From CAMPJM01 sp964440915 (GTDB lineage Bacteria; Bacteroidota; Bacteroidia; Cytophagales; Cyclobacteriaceae), in assembly GCA_964440915.1 (NCBI GenBank), contig CAYTTV010000017.1, positions 1 to 64,000 of the forward strand: DNA of 64,000 nt. The letters are read 5' to 3'. This document shows positions 1 to 8,317 of this stretch, piece by piece (position 1 is the stretch's first letter; each line of letters opens with the position of its first letter). The position numbers and the translations under genes were made by a program. The notes below the pieces were generated by a model, which did not search any database, was not told the origin of the DNA, and saw only the letters and a list, made by a program, of their open reading frames with translations.

Positions 1-48
1 AAGATAAAAAAAGTGCCAGACATTGCTGTCTGGCACCTTTTTTATCTT
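1..48. terminator. Bidirectional hairpin terminator after hsp20
   Basis: Positions 1-22 and 27-48 form a 22-bp inverted repeat with one mismatch and a 4-nt loop. The GC-rich core (GTGCCAGACA) is flanked by A-tracts on the left arm and T-tracts on the right, so it would terminate transcription from either strand. It overlaps the stop codon (47-49) of the minus-strand small heat-shock gene and is its likely terminator. Confidence 0.75.
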
Positions 49-442
49 ACCATGTTCTTATATCTATTTTCCTATTGAACTTCTCGGTATCTGATTTGAA
101 CGGCACGACAACTTTGAGTTTTCCTCCTTCGTGCAGTGCTTCAATCTTTTCCAAATCTGCATTAACCGGCAATGTGAAACGTTTGCTAAACATAGGCACT
201 ACAATGTGTTCGTTCTGTACCATGTCGTTGCTGAGCATGGAATATATGATAAGAGAATTATATTCAAGGTATACATTGAAGCTATCGGGAGAAACTGAAG
301 GGGCAGAAAGCGTAATAATATATGCATCATCTGTGTTATATGTATTTACTGCACTCATGCTCGTACCTCCATTCACAGTATTAAGGGTGTCTCCTTGCAA
401 CAATAGATTTCTTAAGAATGGTTTGTTTTTAAGTAAATTCAT
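47..442 (-). CDS. Hsp20/alpha-crystallin-like small heat-shock protein
   Basis: 131 residues. The C-terminal two thirds read as a divergent alpha-crystallin domain: a strand-rich core, then 'FTLPVNADLEKIEALHEGGKLKVVVPF', quoted here in parts as FTLPVNADLEKIEA and GGKLKVVVPF, which matches the family's 'LP..vd.d.i.A...nGvL.v.vPk' signature. The function would be ATP-independent holding of unfolding proteins in the cytoplasm. The usual I-x-I tail is replaced by a short IDIRTW end. The start at 442 is supported by a strong Shine-Dalgarno GGAGG at 451-455, 8 nt from the ATG, which is unusual in this AT-rich Bacteroidota genome. It is less canonical than the second sHSP at 44.5 kb, so family membership is likely but not certain. 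Confidence 0.7.
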   Translation of the reverse strand: MNLLKNKPFLRNLLLQGDTLNTVNGGTSMSAVNTYNTDDAYIITLSAPSVSPDSFNVYLEYNSLIIYSMLSNDMVQNEHIVVPMFSKRFTLPVNADLEKIEALHEGGKLKVVVPFKSDTEKFNRKIDIRTW

Positions 443-723
443 GTTTTAGTCCTCCGATTTTTCTAACCTAAAGGCAAACGCCATACCACATTCAGAAAGG
501 TTTGAGGATAGCACAAGAGAAGCGCCATTTTGTCTTGGTCAATAAAAGCATCAAGTCATTTTGTCGCTTATTCAATTATAACTTAAGCTTCTAATTTGAA
601 AATCTATAAAATTCATTGGGATCCAGAAATGATTGTGAGGCCATAAAACCTATATTACAACAGACCGTTTGATTTTAAGCGTAGGCTTCGTTACCATTAT
701 AAAGAACTCATAAAAACACAACA

Positions 724-1251
724 ATGCAGGACCAGAATATCAACGTGATTTTAGTAGATGAACAAGACAATGAAATAGGCACCGAAGAAAAAATTCGAGC
801 TCATGAAAAAGGGCTCTTACACCGAGCATTTTCAATATTTGTGGTAAACAATCACGATGAACTTCTCTTACAAAAACGGGCTTCCCTAAAATATCATTCG
901 CCTTCGCTATGGAGCAATACGTGCTGTAGTCATCCAGAACCAGGAGAAGTCCTGGAAGAGGCTGCCCGTAAGCGATTGGCAATAGAAATGGGTTTTGATT
1001 GCCCACTTAAAAAATTATTTTCCTTTACCTATAGCGTTCAGTTTGAAAACGGTCTTATAGAGCACGAAATAGACCATTTGTTTTTGGGAAGGTACAATGA
1101 AGCACCGCTTCAAAATCCGGCTGAAGTGGAAGATTGGAAATGGGAAAAGTTGGATGATATTAAAAGAAAAACAGAAGAACAACCTGAGGATTATACTTAT
1201 TGGTTTACCTACATTTATCCGAGGTTTTACGAAACTTACTACAATTTATAA
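724..1251 (+). CDS. idi: Isopentenyl-diphosphate delta-isomerase, type 1
   Basis: 175 residues, the usual length for bacterial type 1 IDI, a Nudix-fold enzyme that interconverts isopentenyl and dimethylallyl diphosphate for isoprenoid (quinone, carotenoid) synthesis in the cytoplasm. The catalytic cysteine lies in NTCCSHP (Cys67). The metal/catalytic glutamate lies in EHEIDH (about Glu115). A Nudix-like EEAARKRLAIEMG helix is present at about 79-91. The gene is monocistronic in view and convergent with the OmpA-family gene 15 bp downstream. No Shine-Dalgarno precedes the ATG, as is normal for this phylum. Confidence 0.95.
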   Translation: MQDQNINVILVDEQDNEIGTEEKIRAHEKGLLHRAFSIFVVNNHDELLLQKRASLKYHSPSLWSNTCCSHPEPGEVLEEAARKRLAIEMGFDCPLKKLFSFTYSVQFENGLIEHEIDHLFLGRYNEAPLQNPAEVEDWKWEKLDDIKRKTEEQPEDYTYWFTYIYPRFYETYYNL

Positions 1252-1266
1252 GCGTGCTTTGTTATG

Positions 1267-2934
1267 CTATTTGAGTATAGTAAACTCCACCCTTCTATTC
1301 AGCTTTCTGGTATTTTCACTCTGGTTGCTGGCAATAGGGCGAGTACCGCCATAGCCTTTTCCAACGATGCGGCCTCGATTTAACCCTTTATTGATCAAAT
1401 AATCTATGACTGTTTCTACCCGCTCCTGAGACAACTTCAAGTTAAGGCGGGCGTCACCCTGATTGTCGGTATGGCCTCCAATCTCGATTTTTATCTTTGG
1501 GTTGTCCCGCATCATTTCTACCATTCTGTCCAGATCCTGATAAGCGCTATCGACAAGATTAGCAGTACCTCTTTCAAAAAGAACATTGTTCAACTGGAAT
1601 GTGGAGCCGACTTCAAGAGGCGAAAGATTAAAACGCTCTGATGTTGCGCCTGCTGCATCAAACTTGATAAGCTTTTCTTCAGGCATATGTCCCTCGGCAG
1701 ACACTTTGACCCTGTATTGTATCCCGCTGGGCAATCTGACTTCAAAATGACCTCTCTCTGCATCAATTAAAATCGGCTGGCTGACCTCCTCTGTATACAT
1801 GGGTGTGATCACCACCTTTGCCTTAATGGGCTTTTCATTTTTATTATTTATAATATGCCCCTCAAGCGAGAAAAAATGCTGGGCGGGCACCACCTTGTCC
1901 GCGTCCGATGCAGGTGAGTTGACAGCCATGAGTTCTGGGTTCTCTGGAATAAATATGACCGTATCGGGCTCTACAAATTCAATGGCTACGGAATTGGTGT
2001 CTTGAGGATGAAACGCAGGATTGAGGCGTATTTTATTAATGTCCCCATACCCGTCACTGTTTTGTGTAGAAATAAAATAACTGTATTCGCCATCTGGGCT
2101 TATGGTGTAACTCAATTCAATCCCTTCTGAATTAATGTCAGCAATATTTTCCGGCTCAGACCATATCCGCCAACTATTATCCAGCCGCTTGGAAGAGTAA
2201 ATATCCCTGCTCCCTTTTCCACCATGGCCATTACTGGCAAAAAATATTGTCTTATTGTCTTTTGCAATAAAAGGAGTCATTTCCTGGTACGGAGTATTGA
2301 TGCTACTGCCCATGTTCTTCGGCGCAGTCCAACTTCCTGACTTGTCCAAGAAGCTCACATACAAATCCTCGTGGCCATAACTTCCATAACTATTAATAGC
2401 CAAAACAAGCACCTTACCATCGGAAGAGATGGCCATACTTTGATGATTGGAACGGTTATAAAAATTATCAATTTTAACTGGCTGTGGAGCCGACCAGCCA
2501 TTTCCATGACGGTTTGAATATGAAAAACCTTGGGTATTGGGCCTGACGCCTCCCGTAGCATAATGATGATTAAGATATATCGTATTTCCATCAGGAGAAA
2601 AGCCTATGACTTCATTGTAGAATTTGTTATTCAGCACATCGCCAGCATTGATAGCTTTGGCCCAATTTCCATCCTCATCTTTTTGGCTCACCCAAATGTC
2701 GCCTGGGTCTTCTCTTCCACCGAAATTTTCAGGATGACGGCTCCTAGTAAAATACAATGTATTTCCATCAGGGCTAAAAACCGGACTGAATTCGTCAAAA
2801 GGAGAATTGATTTCTTTCCCCAAATTTTCACTCGTACCCAGAAATCTTCCATTTTCCTGAGAAAAAGCTGCGTATCCACCTATAAAAAAAACGGCAATCA
2901 ATAATACATATCGATCCCAAAATAATTCGTTCAC
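1267..2934 (-). CDS. OmpA-family envelope protein with PD40 propeller (PorE-like)
   Basis: 555 residues with an N-terminal hydrophobic export signal (about 8-25, ending near AAFSQ). Several PD40/WD40-like blades follow (about 40-300; repeated FSPDGNTLYF, FSPDGNTIYL, ISPDGEYSYF). Next come a carboxypeptidase-regulatory-like beta-sandwich (about 350-430) and an OmpA C-terminal peptidoglycan-binding domain (about 445-555) with GGHTDNQGD and an RRVEF end. The role is probably to tie an outer-membrane complex to peptidoglycan. The propeller + regulatory domain + OmpA order matches PorE, a type IX secretion accessory protein, although PorE's N-terminal TPR region is missing here. Many Bacteroidota OmpA/PD40 paralogues have other roles, so PorE function is only a possibility. 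Confidence 0.85.
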   Translation of the reverse strand: MNELFWDRYVLLIAVFFIGGYAAFSQENGRFLGTSENLGKEINSPFDEFSPVFSPDGNTLYFTRSRHPENFGGREDPGDIWVSQKDEDGNWAKAINAGDVLNNKFYNEVIGFSPDGNTIYLNHHYATGGVRPNTQGFSYSNRHGNGWSAPQPVKIDNFYNRSNHQSMAISSDGKVLVLAINSYGSYGHEDLYVSFLDKSGSWTAPKNMGSSINTPYQEMTPFIAKDNKTIFFASNGHGGKGSRDIYSSKRLDNSWRIWSEPENIADINSEGIELSYTISPDGEYSYFISTQNSDGYGDINKIRLNPAFHPQDTNSVAIEFVEPDTVIFIPENPELMAVNSPASDADKVVPAQHFFSLEGHIINNKNEKPIKAKVVITPMYTEEVSQPILIDAERGHFEVRLPSGIQYRVKVSAEGHMPEEKLIKFDAAGATSERFNLSPLEVGSTFQLNNVLFERGTANLVDSAYQDLDRMVEMMRDNPKIKIEIGGHTDNQGDARLNLKLSQERVETVIDYLINKGLNRGRIVGKGYGGTRPIASNQSENTRKLNRRVEFTILK

Positions 2935-3133
2935 TCTCTTTTACTAATTAATGTATCAAGTATTTAGGCTCATCTGCTGGCGCACCTCCCTCGTTCGACA
3001 AAAATATAAACAACCTGTAACTAAACAATATTTTTCATTGGAATTTTTAAGATTAGTTATTGGTTATTAGATTCTTGCGATGGTTTTCCATACTTTTTAC
3101 GGAATATCGGAAAACATAAGCCTATGGAATTTT

Positions 3134-4657
3134 TTAAGTACTTGGCTTTATATTACCACCTTTAAGCGGGAAATATATTGTAAAAGTAGTTCCTTTATCT
3201 AATTGGCTCTGAGCTGCAATGTTACCTCCAGCATTTTCAACTATTCTCTTGATAATGTAGAGCCCTATTCCAGTACCTTCTGTATTCGAATGGAACCTCT
3301 TGAACATCATAAACAGCTTCGACTGTTGGTTTTCGCTCAATCCAAGTCCGTTGTCACTTATCGATAATGCAATTTGATTATCGAGCGCATATGTCTTTAT
3401 CCCTATCTTCAAGGGGCGATCAGGTGACCGATATTTTATAGCATTCGTGATCAGATTATAAAGAATTGTCCGAAGGTTGGCCTTTGCAAACCGAATTTTT
3501 GGCACTTCCAATGACTCCGTAAATTCCGCTCCAGCCTCTTGGATCATATCATCTATATCTGCCTTTACCTCCTCCAATATGGATGCAAAAGAAATTTCCT
3601 CCATTTTGTCATCGAGCCCTTTTTGCGCTTTAGTAATCTCTTTGAGATCATCTATAGTACGCCGGAGTTTCTCAATAGACATTTTCATCATTTCCAATAT
3701 CTTCTGTTCCTCCTCATTCAACTTCGCATCAATTCTCTTAGACAGTAAAAAGATAAGCCCCTCTAAATTGGCGATTGGAGATTTCAGGTCATGTGAGGCT
3801 GTATAGATAAAATTATCAAGATCAGTATTGATTTTCAACAACATCTTGTTTTTCCTCATCAATTCCTCATTTTTCACCCTGTTGGTCACATCTCGGGTTA
3901 TTTTCGAGAAACCCATAAGTGTCTCTTTATTGTATATGGGCGTAATTACTACATTGGCCCAAAACACTGTACCATCATTTCTGACCCGCCAACCTTCATC
4001 TTCAAACCTCCCCTGCTTTATGGCCTCGATCAGCTCATAATGAGGAAAGCCCGACCTAAGTGCTTCCTCTGTATAGAATATGGAAAAGTGCTTCCCTATT
4101 ATTTCTTCTTTCTTATAGCCCTTAAGCCTTTCAGCCCCCTGATTCCATGAAGCAATGTTGCCCTCGGGCGTTAGAAAAAATATAGCATAATCCTTGACAC
4201 CATCTATGAAGAGCCTAGCTTTTGCTTCACTTAAGCGCAACTCATCTTCCAGATTTTTTCTTTGGGTAAGATCTTGCACGAGCTTTGTGAACCCAATCAA
4301 CTTTCCGTCCTTATATACAGGGGTAAGAACACTGTTTGCCCAAATCTCCTTACCTGTCTTCGTTAATCTCCAGCCCTCATCCTCATACCTACCTTCTTGT
4401 TTTGCTATCGCCATTTCATTCTCCATGTACCTCTTTGCTGATTTTGCAGTCCGGTAAAAAGTTGAGTAAGGCTTCCCAATTGTTTCCTCAGGCGTATAGC
4501 CCAATACATTCTGTATCCCATGGTTCCATGAAAGTACAATACCCTTAGGATCAACAATAAAAACAGCAAAGTCTTTTATACTTTCAATAAATAAGGAATA
4601 GCTATCACTATCTTTTAAAAAATCGCGCACGTACAATTGATTTGTGTATTTATGCAT
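3134..4657 (-). CDS. PAS-PAS sensor histidine kinase (soluble)
   Basis: 507 residues with no membrane segment, so a cytoplasmic sensor. Two near-duplicate PAS domains span about 20-140 and 145-265, each with the GY.pEE.IGK..S.FY pattern and a W(A)N...TP.Y strand. A HisKA helix carries the phosphoacceptor His289 (ASHDLKSPIANL). A HATPase domain (about 390-500) has an intact N-box (LITNAIKY), G1 (ISDNGLGL) and G2 (GTGIGLYI). No response regulator is adjacent, so the partner is encoded elsewhere. No cysteine signature for a LOV flavin adduct is present in either PAS domain, unlike the kinase at 47.6 kb. Confidence 0.93.
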   Translation of the reverse strand: MHKYTNQLYVRDFLKDSDSYSLFIESIKDFAVFIVDPKGIVLSWNHGIQNVLGYTPEETIGKPYSTFYRTAKSAKRYMENEMAIAKQEGRYEDEGWRLTKTGKEIWANSVLTPVYKDGKLIGFTKLVQDLTQRKNLEDELRLSEAKARLFIDGVKDYAIFFLTPEGNIASWNQGAERLKGYKKEEIIGKHFSIFYTEEALRSGFPHYELIEAIKQGRFEDEGWRVRNDGTVFWANVVITPIYNKETLMGFSKITRDVTNRVKNEELMRKNKMLLKINTDLDNFIYTASHDLKSPIANLEGLIFLLSKRIDAKLNEEEQKILEMMKMSIEKLRRTIDDLKEITKAQKGLDDKMEEISFASILEEVKADIDDMIQEAGAEFTESLEVPKIRFAKANLRTILYNLITNAIKYRSPDRPLKIGIKTYALDNQIALSISDNGLGLSENQQSKLFMMFKRFHSNTEGTGIGLYIIKRIVENAGGNIAAQSQLDKGTTFTIYFPLKGGNIKPST

Positions 4658-5464
4658 GTATTATACAGGTAATATACAAGTAAAAAATTTACAAAAAATA
4701 AATTTATTTTGTCTATATCAGAAATCGTCCTACCTACCCAGCACTATGTGCATATATGCCCAATGGCAAAGGAATGCGCATAAAAAACCAACGATTGCAC
4801 AACGCACTGACTAGCAACATTTTAAAAATAAATTTTAGTTTTTAACATATTTAATTATTAATATTGCAGGAAGGCTATAATAATTATCATGAAGAAAAAT
4901 CCACGTCTAATCATTCTAGCTATCAGTCTCATTTTGATTGCCCAGTTAATCTTCGCATATACAAAAGCTTGCGATGACCGACCAAATGCAACAGATGACA
5001 TTGTTAAAAGCTCAGCAAGCCAACCCTATTAAACAACCCTTATCAAAGGTCATTTCTAAATTGACTGTCATTGGCGATCGTTAAGGACTTCTAAAAACAG
5101 GAGTAGCTATACGCATCACTTGAGCAAATAAAATCCCTCCCCTACAACCAAAGCTTATCGGTTATTGTTCAATTTTATCCCACACAATACGCTTCAATCA
5201 TTAGCGGTCTTTAAAATAAAGCATTAATAAATTGGTTCATTTCGATTTAAAGGCAGAAACAGGATCAAGTCAAAACTATCTTTGACTCAAATTTAAATGT
5301 ACAGCAATAACATTCTATATTTATTACCGTAATTTTCACCAATGAACAGAATATCCTTCTTGGATTTTCTTTGTTATGGATATTAAGTATTATAATTGAT
5401 TCGCAGCGATAAGCCTTTTAGTGCCCCGCGCGCTGTCGATTTTAAATTTTTATATTTTTACTAA
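4658..5464. other. 800-bp intergenic region with one small ORF
   Basis: This AT-rich gap separates the divergent PAS kinase and the phosphorylase-like gene. It contains one plausible 47-codon gene (4889-5032). It also holds a 7-bp hairpin (AGTCAAA at 5268-5274 with TTTGACT at 5281-5287). I see no RNA gene and no clear promoter for the 5465 gene. Confidence 0.5.
4889..5032 (+). CDS. Small single-pass membrane or secreted peptide, 47 aa
   Basis: An ATG-started frame of 47 codons. The N-terminus is basic (MKKNPR) and is followed by one hydrophobic stretch (LIILAISLILIAQLIFA, residues 7-23) and a polar tail rich in Asp and Ser. This is the shape of a small membrane protein or an uncleaved signal-anchored peptide. 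A GGAAGG stretch lies about 15 nt upstream, and a partial -7 element (TAATATTG) at 4859-4866 precedes it. No family is recognised. It could be a chance frame, but its composition is unusual for noncoding DNA. Confidence 0.4.
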   Translation: MKKNPRLIILAISLILIAQLIFAYTKACDDRPNATDDIVKSSASQPY

Positions 5465-7174
5465 ATGGAGCTAACCCGAGCACAAGAGTCCCGTACCGCT
5501 ATCGAGCGTTTATATATTACGATGCGTCATTTATTCAACAGGGGCTTTTACAAGCCTTTTGGTGTTTCTGGAGAAGCACTCATCCAATCTTTGCTCACGT
5601 TACGGCCAGAAATCTATGGCACAATTGCTGAACAGGAAAAGGTTGAGTTGCAAGGGCTTTTATATGTAATTGACAGATTGCCACGGGGCATTGAAGAATG
5701 CAGGGTAATAAAACTCACTTCCGAAGAAGGCCTGGGTGAATCTAGCTTTGAGGTCATCATTCCTTCCAAAAGACGCAGAAATTGCTATAGGATAGATCAG
5801 GAGCTAATGGTAATCGAGCTCACTCGAGGAAGAAGCGAGATATATGATATCCTCACCCATCTAACCTTTCTCTATATCGAGGCGGAAAAAATAAGACGAT
5901 ATGCCCTAGATGAAGAAGGAAAAAAAACCAGGGAATGGCTAAGGTTGGAAGAAATCGTAAAGGACAATTTCTCGCTTGTTGAAAATGAAAAGGAGCTTGC
6001 CCTCGTTTATTTGAGCGCCATTTTGGGCAGGACTTATGAAGAGACAGAAATAGCCTATGAAAGATTTAACCATAGCTCCTCTAACAACAATCTCTTTCAT
6101 ATCATCTACTGGATAGGCAGAATAGCCATAGAAGAGGCCTTATCGGACAAGGATCGGGAAATACATTTTAGTGCAGCACTTCGGGAAAGGATTGGGCACC
6201 ATATTTATGGCGAAAGATGGGCTTCAAACATTAAACACTTACTCCTACAAAAGGACCTCATGAACCGGCCTGTCCATATTATAAGCGCCAACCTGCACAG
6301 TGTCATGAACACCCTGTATGCCTATGCCGTGTTTCAAAGCAAAACAGGTAAAAAGAAATCTATATTTGATATCGCTAAAGAGCTAAGCCAGTCCCCTAAC
6401 GATGGCATGCAGCATGCAGTAGAGGCATATGCCTTAAATCATGGTATGTATGTATTGCACGATACTTCTAAGACTAATATTTCCGTACAGATATTCGACA
6501 CGTCCAAAATTGATCTGGAATCGATCTCTCCTGAGCTATCCATCGACAGGGAGTATCTAAAAACGCAGCAACCAGTCATTTTGGTGATGGACTATGCCTT
6601 TGGAGAACAGGCCTATGAAACCATGGATGAGCTGCTAAAACCATACGAAGAGGGGCCTGATAAATATCCGCTATTAGCGCAATCTGTATCTGTTATAGGA
6701 AAAGCTGGAATATTAGATGGGGACAAAGGTGATATCATGATTCCTACGGCACATATATTCGAAGGCACCGCAGACAACTACCCTATCCACAACCATTTTG
6801 AACTAGCGTCTTATGATGATATTGGAAGGGTTTTTCATGGCCCCATGATCACAGTACTGGGCACCTCCTTGCAAAATAAGGATATTTTAGAGTATTTTAA
6901 AAACAGTTCTTGGGCCGTGGTAGGATTAGAAATGGAAGGCGCTCATTTGCAAAAAGCTATTCAAGCCGCTTCTATGATCCGCAACAGTGTGCGAAAAGAC
7001 ATTAAACTTAGCTATGCCTATTACGCCTCGGACAATCCATTGGTGACCGGTAGCACACTCGCCTCTGGAAGTCTGGGTTTGGCCGGCGTGAAACCTACCT
7101 ACCTTATAACAATCAGCATGCTCAACAAAATTTTGACAGGATTTAAAGCAAAGAAATTGCAGAAAAGTGAATAG
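5465..7174 (+). CDS. Nucleoside-phosphorylase-like protein (probably DUF6909)
   Basis: 569 residues. The N-terminal half is helical and of unknown function. The C-terminal part (about 415-560) resembles the purine/uridine phosphorylase and AMP nucleosidase fold: a Gly-rich VIGKAGILDG strand, an IGRVFHGPMITVLGTSL segment, a VGLEMEGAHLQKA helix that matches the 'v.dMEgaa' nucleoside-binding signature, and an ASDNP loop. I believe this corresponds to the Bacteroidota family DUF6909, from memory and not verified. Glu of MEGA and Asp of SDNP are the residues expected to contact ribose and base. A cytoplasmic nucleotide-salvage or stress role is possible, and the substrate is unknown. It stands alone, with a long upstream gap. 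Confidence 0.7.
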   Translation: MELTRAQESRTAIERLYITMRHLFNRGFYKPFGVSGEALIQSLLTLRPEIYGTIAEQEKVELQGLLYVIDRLPRGIEECRVIKLTSEEGLGESSFEVIIPSKRRRNCYRIDQELMVIELTRGRSEIYDILTHLTFLYIEAEKIRRYALDEEGKKTREWLRLEEIVKDNFSLVENEKELALVYLSAILGRTYEETEIAYERFNHSSSNNNLFHIIYWIGRIAIEEALSDKDREIHFSAALRERIGHHIYGERWASNIKHLLLQKDLMNRPVHIISANLHSVMNTLYAYAVFQSKTGKKKSIFDIAKELSQSPNDGMQHAVEAYALNHGMYVLHDTSKTNISVQIFDTSKIDLESISPELSIDREYLKTQQPVILVMDYAFGEQAYETMDELLKPYEEGPDKYPLLAQSVSVIGKAGILDGDKGDIMIPTAHIFEGTADNYPIHNHFELASYDDIGRVFHGPMITVLGTSLQNKDILEYFKNSSWAVVGLEMEGAHLQKAIQAASMIRNSVRKDIKLSYAYYASDNPLVTGSTLASGSLGLAGVKPTYLITISMLNKILTGFKAKKLQKSE

Positions 7175-7219
7175 AGTAGATCGCCTAAGTTGCATAGGAG
7201 AACATAAGGCCAAAAACAG

Positions 7220-7251
7220 TTTGATAATTGTTTCGTTTTATTCTAATATTG
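7220..7251 (+). promoter_or_regulatory. Putative Bacteroidota promoter for the 49-aa gene
   Basis: A -33 element TTTG (7220-7223) and a -7 element TAATATTG (7244-7251, one mismatch from TAnnTTTG) are separated by 20 nt, inside the usual 19-21 range. Transcription would begin near 7257, about 26 nt before the small ORF at 7283. Confidence 0.4.
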
Positions 7252-7282
7252 CATCATCGATTCAAAGTTAAAATTTACAATT

Positions 7283-7432
7283 ATGCTTACTGCCTTATTC
7301 AATGCACCGGTTACTTTTGGAGTGGATTTATTTATATGGATCCTATGTATCCTTGCTGGTTTTGGTGCAGCACTAACGGTTATTGATGCTATATCCACAA
7401 GCGAGAAGGATTCAAAAGAGCCCAAGAACTAA
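7283..7432 (+). CDS. Small membrane protein, 49 aa, unknown
   Basis: A 49-codon frame that starts with ATG and ends in TAA. It has one long hydrophobic segment (about residues 10-37, VTFGVDLFIWILCILAGFGA followed by ALTVIDAI) and a charged C-terminal tail (SEKDSKEPKN), typical of a small integral membrane protein with a cytoplasmic tail. A consensus-like promoter lies upstream and a 12-bp hairpin downstream, which together frame it as a transcription unit. No family is recognised. Confidence 0.55.
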   Translation: MLTALFNAPVTFGVDLFIWILCILAGFGAALTVIDAISTSEKDSKEPKN

Positions 7433-7444
7433 TTTTAAACTTCA

Positions 7445-7477
7445 TATTGAATACCTGTCCGTCGAAGGTATTCAATA
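7445..7477. terminator. Hairpin between convergent small ORF and pstB
   Basis: TATTGAATACCT (7445-7456) pairs perfectly with AGGTATTCAATA (7466-7477) around a 9-nt loop. It sits between two convergent genes, so it probably ends both. No long T-tract follows, so efficiency is uncertain. A second palindrome, GGCACTAGTGCC (7498-7509), overlaps the pstB stop codon. Confidence 0.5.
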
Positions 7478-7501
7478 CATTGATCTTCAATCAAACTGGC
7501 A

Positions 7502-8317
7502 CTAGTGCCCCACGTGAAGGTATTCTGTCAAGGCTTGCGTCTTAGGGTTTTTAAAAACCTCTTTCGGATCCCCTTCCTCTATCACTTCTCCAAAATACAT
7601 GAATACTACGTTATCGGCCAATCGTTTGGCTTGACGCAAAATGTGGGTTACCAATATAATGGTATAATCTTTTTTGAGCTCTTGAAACTGTTCTTCAATC
7701 GCTCTGCTAGAAATGGGGTCCAAAGCAGATGTAGGCTCATCCGCTAATATTATTGCTGGGTTTACAGCCAGCCCTCTTGCCAAACACAACCGTTGCTGCT
7801 GCCCTATCGACAATCGAGAGGCCGGGGTCTTCAACCGATCCTTTACCTCTTCCCATAGCGCCACCTGCTTTAAGTGGAACTCCACCTTATCTGCTATTTC
7901 ACTTTTATTCTTTACCCCTTTTATTTTTAATCCGAAGGCGATATTTTCAAAGATGCTCATGGGCAGTGGATAAGGGCGCTGGGACAAAAGCCCCATCTTT
8001 TGCCGTAGTGCCGCCATGTCATTTCCAGGTGCCAAAATATTTTGTTCACCCAATCGGATACTCCCTTCCACTTTCATCCCACTGTGCAGATCGGTCAATC
8101 GATTGAGCGATTTGAGCAAAGTGGTTTTACCACAGCCAGAAGCGCCCAAAAACACAGTAAGTTGATTTTTAGGGATGTTTAAGTTGATATTTTTTAAAAT
8201 GTGGTTCTTTTCGTGATAGACATTCAACCCCTCAATTTCTATTGCATATTCTTGAGGAGAGTCCTCATGATTAATACTTTCTCCATATAGGAGGGTGTTA
8301 GTTTTTGCTTTTTTCAT
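7502..8317 (-). CDS. pstB: Phosphate ABC transporter ATP-binding protein
   Basis: 271 residues, slightly longer than the usual 250 because of an N-terminal extension of about 25. It drives phosphate import at the inner membrane as a homodimer under PstC-PstA. Walker A is GASGCGKTT (58-66), the signature is LSIGQQQRLCLARG, and Walker B is IILADEPTSALDP. All catalytic motifs are intact. Its ATG overlaps the pstA stop by 1 nt. It is the last gene of the porin-pstSCAB run. No phoU follows, although phoU commonly closes this operon. Confidence 0.96.
   Translation of the reverse strand: MKKAKTNTLLYGESINHEDSPQEYAIEIEGLNVYHEKNHILKNINLNIPKNQLTVFLGASGCGKTTLLKSLNRLTDLHSGMKVEGSIRLGEQNILAPGNDMAALRQKMGLLSQRPYPLPMSIFENIAFGLKIKGVKNKSEIADKVEFHLKQVALWEEVKDRLKTPASRLSIGQQQRLCLARGLAVNPAIILADEPTSALDPISSRAIEEQFQELKKDYTIILVTHILRQAKRLADNVVFMYFGEVIEEGDPKEVFKNPKTQALTEYLHVGH

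Noticed and set aside
75..449. 124-codon plus-strand frame opposite hsp20
   Set aside because: It is the mirror of the recognisable alpha-crystallin gene, has no signature and no promoter.
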